Shown here piece by piece: positions 54,231 to 62,117 of a stretch of 64,000 bases of DNA. The notes under the pieces were generated by a model. The model was not told the DNA's origin. It saw only the letters and a list, made by a program, of their open reading frames with translations, and did not search any database. The DNA comes from Olsenella sp. oral taxon 807 (GTDB lineage: Bacteria; Actinomycetota; Coriobacteriia; Coriobacteriales; Atopobiaceae): positions 496,001-560,000 of the forward strand of contig NZ_CP012069.2 of the NCBI RefSeq assembly GCF_001189515.2, in the 5' to 3' direction. How positions within the stretch are numbered: position 1 is the stretch's first letter; the number at the start of each line of letters is the position of its first letter. Both the position numbers and the translations under genes were made by a program.

Positions 54231-56157
54231 CGGCCTCATCCTCCCTTCCCGTAACGGGCGCGTTGGTCGGGCCCTCCTCGCTCGTAGCCGTCACGGACGT
54301 TTCTTTATCATCCAGCGCACCCATCCTCATGTCGTGCGACTGCTTGTTTTGCGTGGTGTAGGTCTCACGGTAGATGTCGCTGTCGCGCAGGAGCTCCTCG
54401 TGTGTGCCGATGGCACATATCTTGCCGCCGTCCATGACCACGATACGATCCGCGTCCTCCACCGAACTCGTGCGCTGGGCGATGATGATCTTGGTGGTCT
54501 GGGGTATGAAACTTTTGAAGCTTGCGCGGATGAGCTTGTCGGTCTTGGTGTCGACGGCACTCGTGGAGTCATCGAGGATGAGCACCTTAGGTCTCCTGAG
54601 CAGGGCCCGGGCGATGCAGAGCCGTTGCTTCTGACCGCCCGAGACGTTGGTGCCTCCCTGCTCGATGTAGGTGTCGTACCCGTTGGGCATGCGCTGGATG
54701 AACTCATCGGCCTGGGCAAGCTTGCAGGCCTCGATGAGCTCCTCGTCGCTCGCATCGGCGTTGCCCCAGCGCAGGTTCTCCTTGATGGTGCCCGAGAAGA
54801 GGACGTTTCGCTGCAGGACGACGGAAACCTGGTTGCGCAGGGTGTCGAGGTCGTACCCGCGTACGTCATAGCCACCGACTCTCACGGTGCCCTCGGTTAC
54901 GTCGTAGAGGCGGCTGATGAGCTGGATGAGCGTTGACTTGGAGGAACCCGTGCCGCCGATGATGCCGATGACCTCGCCGCTCCGTATGTGCAGGTCGATG
55001 TCCTTGAGCGCCATGCGCTCGGCCTTCTCGGAGTACTCGAAGCTCACGTGGTCAAAGTCGATGGAACCATCGATGACGGTGTAGCGTGGGTTGCGTGGGT
55101 TCTTGAGGTCGGGGACCTCCAGCAGCACCTCACAGATGCGCCGGGCGCTCTCCTCAGACATGGTGACCATGACGAATATCATCGAGAACATCATAAGGCT
55201 CATGAGCATCGAGACACCATAGGTGATCAGGGCCGACATCTGGCCTACGTTCATGGCGAGACCGCGCGTGGTGACGATGGCCTGGGAGCCAAAGAAGATG
55301 ACGGAGGTGTAGATGACGTCGATGGAGAGGGTCATCAAGGGCAGAATGAGCGCGAGGATGCGCTCTACGTGCACGAAGTCATGGTAGAGGGAGCCCGAGG
55401 CTTCCTCGAACTTCTCCTTCTCGTAGTTCTCGCGAGCAAATGACTTCACGACACGGATGCCAGAGACGTTCTCCTCGACAGAATCATTGAGCCGGTCATA
55501 CTTGCGAAAGATGCGTCGAAACATAGGCATGACCTTGATGGCGATACCAAAGATGGCGGCACCTAAGGCAACAGACACGATCACGTATACGATGGCCATC
55601 AGGCCTCCTGTGATGAAGGCCATGACGATGGAGAAGATGATCATGAGCGGGGCGCGAATGGCCGTGCGGATGATCATCATGTACGAGAGCTGCACGTTGT
55701 TTGTGTCGGTGGTGAGGCGTGTCACGAGCGAGCTTGTGGAGAAGCGGTCGATGTTCGAGAACGAGAAGCGTTGAACCGCAGCAAAGATGTCGTGACGAAG
55801 GTTGCGCGCGAAGCCCGTCGCCGCAATGGAGCAGGCCACGCCTGCGCCCGCGCCGCAGGCGAGCGATACTATGGCGAGTGCGATCAGGATGAGGCTGTAG
55901 AGACCGACCTCGTCCATGCCGGCACCACGTTGGAGCTTGTCGATGAGCTGTGCCGTGATGAAGGGGATGATGCATTCGATGACCACCTCGCCGATGACGA
56001 GCACGGGCGCAAGCAGCGAGTCTCTCTTGAACTCACGGATGCTCTTGCCGAGCGTCGTGGCGATCTGGCCGTAGCTGAGCCTTTCTCCAGAGCCGTCGGC
56101 CTTCGTTCCCGCACCTGTGCTGGCGTCGCGTGCCGACTCTGACCTCTTCCTGCTCAC
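54223..56157 (-). CDS. ABC exporter half-transporter, degenerate ATP site subunit
   Basis: A 644-aa half-transporter. Walker A is IIGGTGSSKST, signature VSGGQKQRL, and Walker B reads VLILDDSTSAVDT: the catalytic Glu is Asp, the hallmark of the non-hydrolysing site in heterodimeric exporters. GTG start at 56157 with GGAGGAG upstream; the open frame reaches 56376 but has no better site. A clear promoter lies at 56379-56407, giving a leader of about 215 bases. The C-terminal tail is long and acidic (GREDEADE). Confidence 0.92.
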   Translation of the reverse strand: MSRKRSESARDASTGAGTKADGSGERLSYGQIATTLGKSIREFKRDSLLAPVLVIGEVVIECIIPFITAQLIDKLQRGAGMDEVGLYSLILIALAIVSLACGAGAGVACSIAATGFARNLRHDIFAAVQRFSFSNIDRFSTSSLVTRLTTDTNNVQLSYMMIIRTAIRAPLMIIFSIVMAFITGGLMAIVYVIVSVALGAAIFGIAIKVMPMFRRIFRKYDRLNDSVEENVSGIRVVKSFARENYEKEKFEEASGSLYHDFVHVERILALILPLMTLSIDVIYTSVIFFGSQAIVTTRGLAMNVGQMSALITYGVSMLMSLMMFSMIFVMVTMSEESARRICEVLLEVPDLKNPRNPRYTVIDGSIDFDHVSFEYSEKAERMALKDIDLHIRSGEVIGIIGGTGSSKSTLIQLISRLYDVTEGTVRVGGYDVRGYDLDTLRNQVSVVLQRNVLFSGTIKENLRWGNADASDEELIEACKLAQADEFIQRMPNGYDTYIEQGGTNVSGGQKQRLCIARALLRRPKVLILDDSTSAVDTKTDKLIRASFKSFIPQTTKIIIAQRTSSVEDADRIVVMDGGKICAIGTHEELLRDSDIYRETYTTQNKQSHDMRMGALDDKETSVTATSEEGPTNAPVTGREDEADE

Positions 56158-56378
56158 CCGTGCTCCTCCCTTTGCGCATCCGCCTCGTCTCCTCAGGTCT
56201 TGAGCGCTGCGCTCGAGAAGGCTCACGGATTGCTTGTGCCTTACCTCATTCGGATAGTTGGGATTCGTATGCCCAGAGGGCACCAGCCCGACACGATTGC
56301 AGCCGTGTCTGGACCTCCGCCCCAGCGGCACGCCACCATCCGTCCTCATGCAGACACAATTACAGCTATAGCTCACTG

Positions 56379-56407
56379 ATGCTACGAACCAGACGCCACG
56401 CTGTCAA
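56379..56407 (-). promoter_or_regulatory. Promoter of the ABC exporter operon
   Basis: On the minus strand TTGACA (56407-56402), 17-bp spacer, TAGCAT (56384-56379). The 56158-56376 leader contains an open frame of about 70 codons in phase with the gene but without a ribosome site; no riboswitch-like fold was recognised. Confidence 0.65.
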
Positions 56408-56484
56408 GCCGTTTTGGGACATTATGCTACGCTACCTCGCTGCCTTCACGCCTCCTGTTTGTCCTGGATGGCGCTGACGACTCC

Positions 56485-57705
56485 CTAGTCCTTCTGCCAG
56501 AGCTTGGCATCGTTGACGAGAAGCGCAAGGTAGGGTTGGGCGTCCGAGCTCAAGCTGCCGTCGCCTGTTACGTTGCCCGTGGCTTTGCCATCAACTAGGA
56601 AGAGCGCGAAGCTATCATCGAAGCGGAAGGTTCGCAGTCCTTGCGGGTCTAGGGATGTCAGCTCGGCGGTGATGGCGGCCTCGCTCTTTACGCTGCCACC
56701 CTCGTTGTCGAGCGTCATCTTGAGCGTTTGCATGGCCTGTGCAATCTTGAGTTTCCTGCCGTCGGTGACGTCGAAGGTCAGTCCCTCGAGCGCCCTGTAG
56801 GTCGTGAGGATATCTACATCAAGTTTGGGGCAACTGAAATCTTCCTTGTTGCTCAGTGGCCTGTGGTCCCCTGTCTGTGCGGCTGCCATCGCGTTGGTCC
56901 ACATCTCAGAGAAACTCGACCCTTTGGGCTTCTTGACAAGCACGAGCAGGTCACCCTCCTTGGTCTTGACCGTACAGGCGCAGTCATCAGAGCTCGAGTA
57001 GTAGAGAGGCGTCACCTGGGCGAGCAGGTCCCGTCGCTGGTCATCCGGGGCATCTTCCGTCCCAAAGTAGCTGACGTTGGCCTCAGGGTCCTCTCCAAAT
57101 CCGCCCTTCTCGGGGGAGAGGGCAAAGGGGTGCTCGAAACTGAACGTATGGTACAGCATTGCATAGAAGAGCAGCATGTTCTCGTTTGTGGATTGCCAGT
57201 TGAGCTTGTCGAGGATGTCGCTCTTCTGGTTGAACTTCTGTGCGATGGCCTCCTCTATCTGCCTGCGCGCCTCAGCGTTCATGGGGCCCGCATAGCTGTA
57301 CCAGAGCGCGTCCGAGAGCTTTGTTGTCTCGAAGGTGCCCGCGTTGAGCGCGTCGGCAAGCGAGCGTCCCTCTGCCGGAGCGTCTGCGGTCGGCTCGAGG
57401 GCCTGTCCCGCGTTGGTGGTGTTACGCATCTGGTCCCAGCAGATCTGCAGGGGTGCACACCAGGCATTGTTCCCTGAGACGTCAGCCTTGTAGGAGGCGA
57501 CGAGCTCGATGTTGCTATCGGCGGACTTGGCAGGATTCTTCTCAGGCGTGTTGGGGTTCGCTGCATCGGCATCGCTCGTCTTCGCCTGGCGGGATTCTGA
57601 GGGCTTCTGCATGCTGTTGAGGTAGACCCCCACCGCCAGGATCACCACCACCGCAACGAGGGCCATGGCCAGTCTCGTCTTGCCCGTACCCTGAAGCTTG
57701 CTCAT
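56485..57705 (-). CDS. Membrane-anchored extracytoplasmic protein of unknown function
   Basis: A 406-aa protein: short basic start, one membrane segment (LAMALVAVVVILAVGVYLNSM, about 13-33), an Asn/Ala/Lys-rich linker, then a globular domain (about 65-400). The C-terminal part (TFRFDDSFALFLVDGKATG ... YLALLVNDAKLW) is faintly serpin-like in pattern, but no reactive loop or hinge was seen, so no function is assigned. Start at 57705 with AGGGG upstream. Found between the exporter and the DEAD-box helicase on the same strand. Confidence 0.75.
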   Translation of the reverse strand: MSKLQGTGKTRLAMALVAVVVILAVGVYLNSMQKPSESRQAKTSDADAANPNTPEKNPAKSADSNIELVASYKADVSGNNAWCAPLQICWDQMRNTTNAGQALEPTADAPAEGRSLADALNAGTFETTKLSDALWYSYAGPMNAEARRQIEEAIAQKFNQKSDILDKLNWQSTNENMLLFYAMLYHTFSFEHPFALSPEKGGFGEDPEANVSYFGTEDAPDDQRRDLLAQVTPLYYSSSDDCACTVKTKEGDLLVLVKKPKGSSFSEMWTNAMAAAQTGDHRPLSNKEDFSCPKLDVDILTTYRALEGLTFDVTDGRKLKIAQAMQTLKMTLDNEGGSVKSEAAITAELTSLDPQGLRTFRFDDSFALFLVDGKATGNVTGDGSLSSDAQPYLALLVNDAKLWQKD

Positions 57706-57906
57706 GTATACCCCTCTCATCGCCTGCCTTTTAGCTTTTGGGAGCCACGCCTCCCTCAGTTCGGGTCATATCGCCTAGCATGATAGCCGATCGGGCGTCG
57801 CCTTGCGTGTGGTGGGCGGGCTCGTTGGCATCCTCATAAGCAAGCGGACGCGCGCTATCCCGCCACCGCGACGCGGCCAGGCCACGGGCGGCTCAGTGCT
57901 GGTAGG

Positions 57907-59559
57907 TCAATCACTGTCTCGAGTGCTCAGGTGCCCTCCCCGGTCACCAGGGCGACGTCTGCCGCGCGGCGCAGGAATCGACGTTGGCTTGTTGCCGGGA
58001 CCGTACTCGTTGTCCGACGCGCCAAGACGGGCCCCTCCGCCTTTTGTGGCGGCCTTTCTGCGGTCCCTGCCACGTCCCTTCTTCTTTCCCTTGGACTTCT
58101 TGCGAGTTGGCTCGTCACGTTCCCAGGCTGCGTCCGCCGCTACAGTCTGCCTATCGTCAGCGGGTGTGGGGGAGGCACTCGTGTGCCCTTCTGACGGCTT
58201 GGGTCCTTGGGCCTTGGCACCGCTGTCGCTTGCCCTGCGTGTTGCCTCGCGTTTCTCGGCCATCCTCTTGCGCGCCTTCTTGCCGGGGAGCCTCTCATGG
58301 GGGTCGCGCCTTGGGTCCATGAAGTTTCGCTCCCACTCTGGGCCCGCGTCGAGTTCCTCGATGCGTGGAAACTCGGGTATCACGCGGCCCATGAGTGCCT
58401 CGGCGTCCCGAAGATCGAGGTAGTCCTCTTCCGTCACAAACGTGAGGGCCCAGCCCGTCTGGCCCGCGCGTCCCGTGCGTCCGATGCGGTGGATGTAGTC
58501 CTCGGCATCGCCAGGGACGTCGAAGTTCACGACGTAGGCGACCTCGGGAATGTCGATGCCTCGTGATAGCACGTCGGTTGCCACGAGTATGTCGATCTCA
58601 CCGGTGCGAAAGCCGAGGAGTGCTCGCTCGCGCTGGTTTTGGCTGCGGTTTCCATGGATGGGAGCACATGAGAACCCTGCCTTTCGCAAGCGTCGGCAGA
58701 TGCCATCGGCACGGTGCTTGCCTCGACAGAACACGATGACACGCTCGGCGCCCTCATGGTTCAGCAGTTCGACGAGGGCCCTGCTCTTAGCCTTGGGGGT
58801 GATGGCTACGGCGTACTGCTCGACTGCCTCGGCCGCAGTTCCTCTGGGCGCGATCTCAACGAGCGCAGGATCGTGCACGAGCGAGCGGGTGTCTGTAAGT
58901 ACGTCCCTGCTGAGTGTCGCCGAGAAGAGCAGTGTCTGGCGGCTTTCGGGCGTGGCTGCGACAATCCTCCTCACGTCAGGGAGAAAGCCCATGTCTAGCA
59001 TGCGATCTGCCTCATCGAGCACGAGCACCTGCACGTGGTCGAGGCTCGCCTCGCCCTGGGCCATGAGGTCGAGGAGGCGCCCGGGCGTCGCGACGAGAAG
59101 GTCGCAACCTCGATTGAGGGCCTCGCGCTGCCCCTCGTAGCTCACGCCGCCCACGAGCACCACGGTGCTGTGATGTGTGTAGGCACAGATGTCCTGCGCG
59201 GCGTCATCGATTTGCTGGGCGAGCTCGCGGGTAGGGGTTACCACGAGCATCGAGGGACCTCGCCCTGTGCGGTCGTGTCCCAGACGGTCGAGTGCCGGCA
59301 AAAGGAAGGCCGCAGTCTTTCCTGTGCCCGTCTGTGCGGATGCCATGACGTCTCGGCCTGCCAAGATGAGGGGGATGGACCACGCTTGGATGGGGGTTGG
59401 CGTCCCATAGCCCATGTCTCTCACCGCAGCGAGCGTTGCAGGGCCTAGTCCAAGCCGACCAAAACCCGTCGGATCATCAGGAAGCTCGGAGTCTGCGCTC
59501 GCACCTCGCGTGTCTGTGTCGGCGTCGCTCGTCTTGTGAGAATGATATGACTCTGCCAT
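57907..59559 (-). CDS. DEAD-box ATP-dependent RNA helicase (RhlE-like)
   Basis: A 550-aa helicase. Q motif GFGRLGLGPATLAAVRDMGY, Walker A ASAQTGTGKTAA, DEAD motif VLDEADRMLDMGF, SAT in LFSATLS, RNA-binding VIVFCRGKHR and the HRIGRTGRAG motif. The C-terminus (about 420-550) is basic and low complexity (RKKSKGKKKGRGRDRRK), a typical RNA-contact tail. Start 59559 with TTGGAG upstream. It unwinds RNA duplexes in ribosome assembly or mRNA decay. Confidence 0.95.
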   Translation of the reverse strand: MAESYHSHKTSDADTDTRGASADSELPDDPTGFGRLGLGPATLAAVRDMGYGTPTPIQAWSIPLILAGRDVMASAQTGTGKTAAFLLPALDRLGHDRTGRGPSMLVVTPTRELAQQIDDAAQDICAYTHHSTVVLVGGVSYEGQREALNRGCDLLVATPGRLLDLMAQGEASLDHVQVLVLDEADRMLDMGFLPDVRRIVAATPESRQTLLFSATLSRDVLTDTRSLVHDPALVEIAPRGTAAEAVEQYAVAITPKAKSRALVELLNHEGAERVIVFCRGKHRADGICRRLRKAGFSCAPIHGNRSQNQRERALLGFRTGEIDILVATDVLSRGIDIPEVAYVVNFDVPGDAEDYIHRIGRTGRAGQTGWALTFVTEEDYLDLRDAEALMGRVIPEFPRIEELDAGPEWERNFMDPRRDPHERLPGKKARKRMAEKREATRRASDSGAKAQGPKPSEGHTSASPTPADDRQTVAADAAWERDEPTRKKSKGKKKGRGRDRRKAATKGGGARLGASDNEYGPGNKPTSIPAPRGRRRPGDRGGHLSTRDSD

Positions 59560-59753
59560 GTGTGCTCCAATTCACCACTACCAATACGCCAGTGTGAGCC
59601 ATGCATCCGTGGAGAGGACACGTAGGCTGTGTGCCTCAAATGAATTTCGATCCTTTACGACGGTATCTGCGAGAGTGTTTACATGGTAATCTAACCACTG
59701 CTGACAGTATACGTGTCGTGCGCTCCGCCGTCACTAACGCTTCTGGAGGATAT

Positions 59754-60413
59754 ATGACGCTGTTCGAGCTTTTTGGGCTCTTACGCAAGCATCTGGGATT
59801 TGTCATCGCGGTGTCGATTGCATGCACCGCTGTGACTGCGGTCGTGTGCTACTTCCTACCCAATAAATACACGGCCACCACTACTATGTACGTGCTGTCG
59901 AAGTCGAACGGTGACACCGCAAGCAACGTGGCGACACAGTCAGACCTCAGTGCGGGGCAGATGCTCACCAATGACGTCGCCGCCATCGTCAAGTCCGATC
60001 GCGTCAAGAAGGACGTGGCCTCCCAGCTTGGACTCGAGTCACTCGCAGACTACAAGCTCAACGTGACCAGTTCGACCACGACTCGCGTCATTACGCTCTC
60101 CGTTACGGGCACGGACCCGAGTGGCTCCGCCGCTGTGGCGAACGCCTTTGTGCGCGACGTCTCACTGGTGGCGCAGGATGTCATGGGCGTCGAGTCCGTG
60201 AACGTCATCGATTCGGCTGTTGCCCCCGAGGAACCCTCTGGTCCCAATAGGATTCTCTACACCCTTGTCGGTTTGGTGGGTGGTCTCTTGCTGGCAATCA
60301 TGATCGTTTCCCTTGGAGACGCAATGGACACCCGCGTCAAGGACTCGGTCGATGTCGAGAAGCTGCTCGGCGTGCCCGTTATCGGCCACTTCCCTTCCCT
60401 AGAGAGGATGTAG
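59754..60413 (+). CDS. Wzz-type chain-length/CpsC-like adaptor
   Basis: A 219-aa membrane protein: cytosolic start MTLFELFGLLRKHLGFVIAV, membrane segments at about 14-36 and 165-187 (ILYTLVGLVGGLLLAIMIVSLGD), and an extracellular central domain (YTATTTMYVLSKSN). The C-terminal tail (VEKLLGVPVIGHFPS) is where such adaptors contact their BY-kinase. TGGAGGA at 59744-59750 fixes this start over an in-frame extension to 59601. First gene of an exopolysaccharide control operon; the kinase follows 5 bp later. Confidence 0.92.
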   Translation: MTLFELFGLLRKHLGFVIAVSIACTAVTAVVCYFLPNKYTATTTMYVLSKSNGDTASNVATQSDLSAGQMLTNDVAAIVKSDRVKKDVASQLGLESLADYKLNVTSSTTTRVITLSVTGTDPSGSAAVANAFVRDVSLVAQDVMGVESVNVIDSAVAPEEPSGPNRILYTLVGLVGGLLLAIMIVSLGDAMDTRVKDSVDVEKLLGVPVIGHFPSLERM

Positions 60414-60418
60414 TAGAT

Positions 60419-61363
60419 ATGGCACTATTTAGCTCTAAAAAGGATCCGAGCGAAGTTGCCCAGTCCGTTGTCAACGCCGCAAAGACGCTCCTCGCAAACA
60501 TTCGCTTCATGAGCGTCGATAACCCCATTCGCACCATCGCGCTCACCTCGAGCGTTCCCAACGAGGGTAAGACCTTCATCTCGTGCAACCTCGCAAGTGC
60601 CATCGCGACGTCAAACAAGACCGTGCTCATCGTGGAGTGTGACATGCGTCGTCGCAGTGTGGCCAATGCGCTGGGCGTTCACGCACAGTACGGTCTCTAC
60701 ACGGTCCTAAGTGGTCAAAAGGAACTCGGACAGGCGGCCGTGCGTACGCAGACCCCCAACTTGCACTTTCTGGATGCTGAGCCCCATATACCGAATCCGT
60801 CGGACATCATCGGCTCTAGGCACTTTGGCAGGTTGCTTAATCTCATGCACAATACCTATGACTACGTCATCTTCGACACGCCTCCCGTTGGGGCCTTCGT
60901 CGACGCTGCCGTCCTTGGTGCGCAAATAGATGCGGTGTTCATGGTGGTGAGGGAGAATTACGTCAGTCGCAGCGAGCTTTTGGAGGCTGCGGAGCAGCTG
61001 AGGCACTCCAACTGCAACCTTGCGGGCGTGGTCATGAACCACTGCGAGCATCGCAGCTCCGAGCACTACTATGATTACTACAAAAGTGGTCACATGGATC
61101 GGATGGCGCCGTCGCTGATGTCAAGCTCTAGAGTTGGCACCGATCAAGCGTCAGGCTCTGCGGTTGCCGCGTCCTCTGCGTCTGCGGCAGTTCCGTCGCG
61201 CCCGGATCGCCCAAGGAGCGCTCCGACAGAGTCGGAGGTATTTCATCGTCTTGCCCCTGGCGCTGGGACGGAGGCCGATGTAAGTCGCCACGCCCGCGTC
61301 GAGCAACCAAAGGCTCCTCAGGTCGATCCGCCCTCGCGTCATGCCCGCGTCCTTGACGCATGA
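60419..61363 (+). CDS. BY-kinase, CpsD-like
   Basis: A 314-aa bacterial tyrosine kinase. Walker A SSVPNEGKTF (about 44-53), Walker A' VLIVECDMRRRS and Walker B VIFDTPPVGAF. A tyrosine cluster (EHYYDYYKSGH) is the autophosphorylation tail, then a long, unusual Ser/Ala/Pro/Arg-rich extension of about 90 residues past the usual end. It controls polymer length with the Wzz adaptor and is opposed by the phosphatase downstream. Confidence 0.93.
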   Translation: MALFSSKKDPSEVAQSVVNAAKTLLANIRFMSVDNPIRTIALTSSVPNEGKTFISCNLASAIATSNKTVLIVECDMRRRSVANALGVHAQYGLYTVLSGQKELGQAAVRTQTPNLHFLDAEPHIPNPSDIIGSRHFGRLLNLMHNTYDYVIFDTPPVGAFVDAAVLGAQIDAVFMVVRENYVSRSELLEAAEQLRHSNCNLAGVVMNHCEHRSSEHYYDYYKSGHMDRMAPSLMSSSRVGTDQASGSAVAASSASAAVPSRPDRPRSAPTESEVFHRLAPGAGTEADVSRHARVEQPKAPQVDPPSRHARVLDA

Positions 61364-61378
61364 GGAGGATGGCCCTCG

Positions 61379-62026
61379 GTGCGTGACATTCATTGCCACA
61401 TCCTTCCCGGTGTGGACGATGGGGCATCTACCCTCGAGGACTCCCTCGCAATGCTCAGGGCGGCGAAGGCCGTCGGCATTACGTCCATTACCTGCACGCC
61501 GCACTGTCGCGATCCGTACTTTGACTTCGAGGCCATGTGGAATGCCTTTTACGAACTCGAAGAGGCTGCTGAGGGTTTTCCCCTGACCATGGGTTTTGAG
61601 GTCAATTATCGAAAACTCATGGAGTTGGGACTCGACTGGGCAGAGGCCCTGCACACCGATGGGAGTCAGGATCTCTTGCTGGAGCTCTCCGTTGGTGCGA
61701 GTCCCAGCGGCTTTGGTGATTACGAGCGTACGATCTTCGAGCTGCAGGGTATGGGCTACCAGGTTATCATCGCTCATCCCGAGCGCTATATCGCCATTCA
61801 AAGGGACATCACGCTTGCCGAGGACCTCGTTCGCATGGGGTGCGAGCTGCAGGCATCGACGGACTTCATAGCGGGAGGTAGACTCGGTGCCGAGAAGCGT
61901 CCCGCAAAGCGTATGCTGAAGGCTGGTCTCTATAGCTATCTGGCCAGCGATGCTCACGTACCCAAGCACTACAGGTACTTTCGTAAGGCACACAAAAGGT
62001 ACGGTCACCTGCTAAGGGAGCGCTGA
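61379..62026 (+). CDS. PHP-domain tyrosine phosphatase, CpsB-like
   Basis: A 215-aa metal-dependent phosphotyrosine phosphatase. PHP metal motifs: RDIHCHILPGVDDGA, TCTPHCRDPYF, the Glu of GFEVNYR, AHPERYI and SDAHVPKH. It dephosphorylates the BY-kinase tail. GTG start at 61379 behind AGGAGG (61363-61368), right after the kinase stop. Completes the three-gene control unit; no glycosyltransferases are in the window. Confidence 0.92.
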   Translation: MRDIHCHILPGVDDGASTLEDSLAMLRAAKAVGITSITCTPHCRDPYFDFEAMWNAFYELEEAAEGFPLTMGFEVNYRKLMELGLDWAEALHTDGSQDLLLELSVGASPSGFGDYERTIFELQGMGYQVIIAHPERYIAIQRDITLAEDLVRMGCELQASTDFIAGGRLGAEKRPAKRMLKAGLYSYLASDAHVPKHYRYFRKAHKRYGHLLRER

Positions 62027-62117
62027 TTCGGCGCTCGGTCGCTTGGCGGGGAGTCTTGTGTGCTACGATAGGCGCGTTTTTGCCTCATCGGCGTCTATGG
62101 TTCTGGAGGTTATTCTG

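Noticed and set aside
56158-56376. N-terminal extension of the ABC half-transporter to 56376
   Set aside because: It contains no domain, lies right after the promoter, and a strong ribosome site supports GTG 56157.
56485-57705. Serpin family assignment
   Set aside because: Only a short FDDSFALFLVD-like stretch is reminiscent; the hinge and reactive-centre loop are not visible.
59601-59753. N-terminal extension of the Wzz-like protein
   Set aside because: TGGAGGA immediately before ATG 59754 and the standard membrane-proximal start of the family favour the shorter form.
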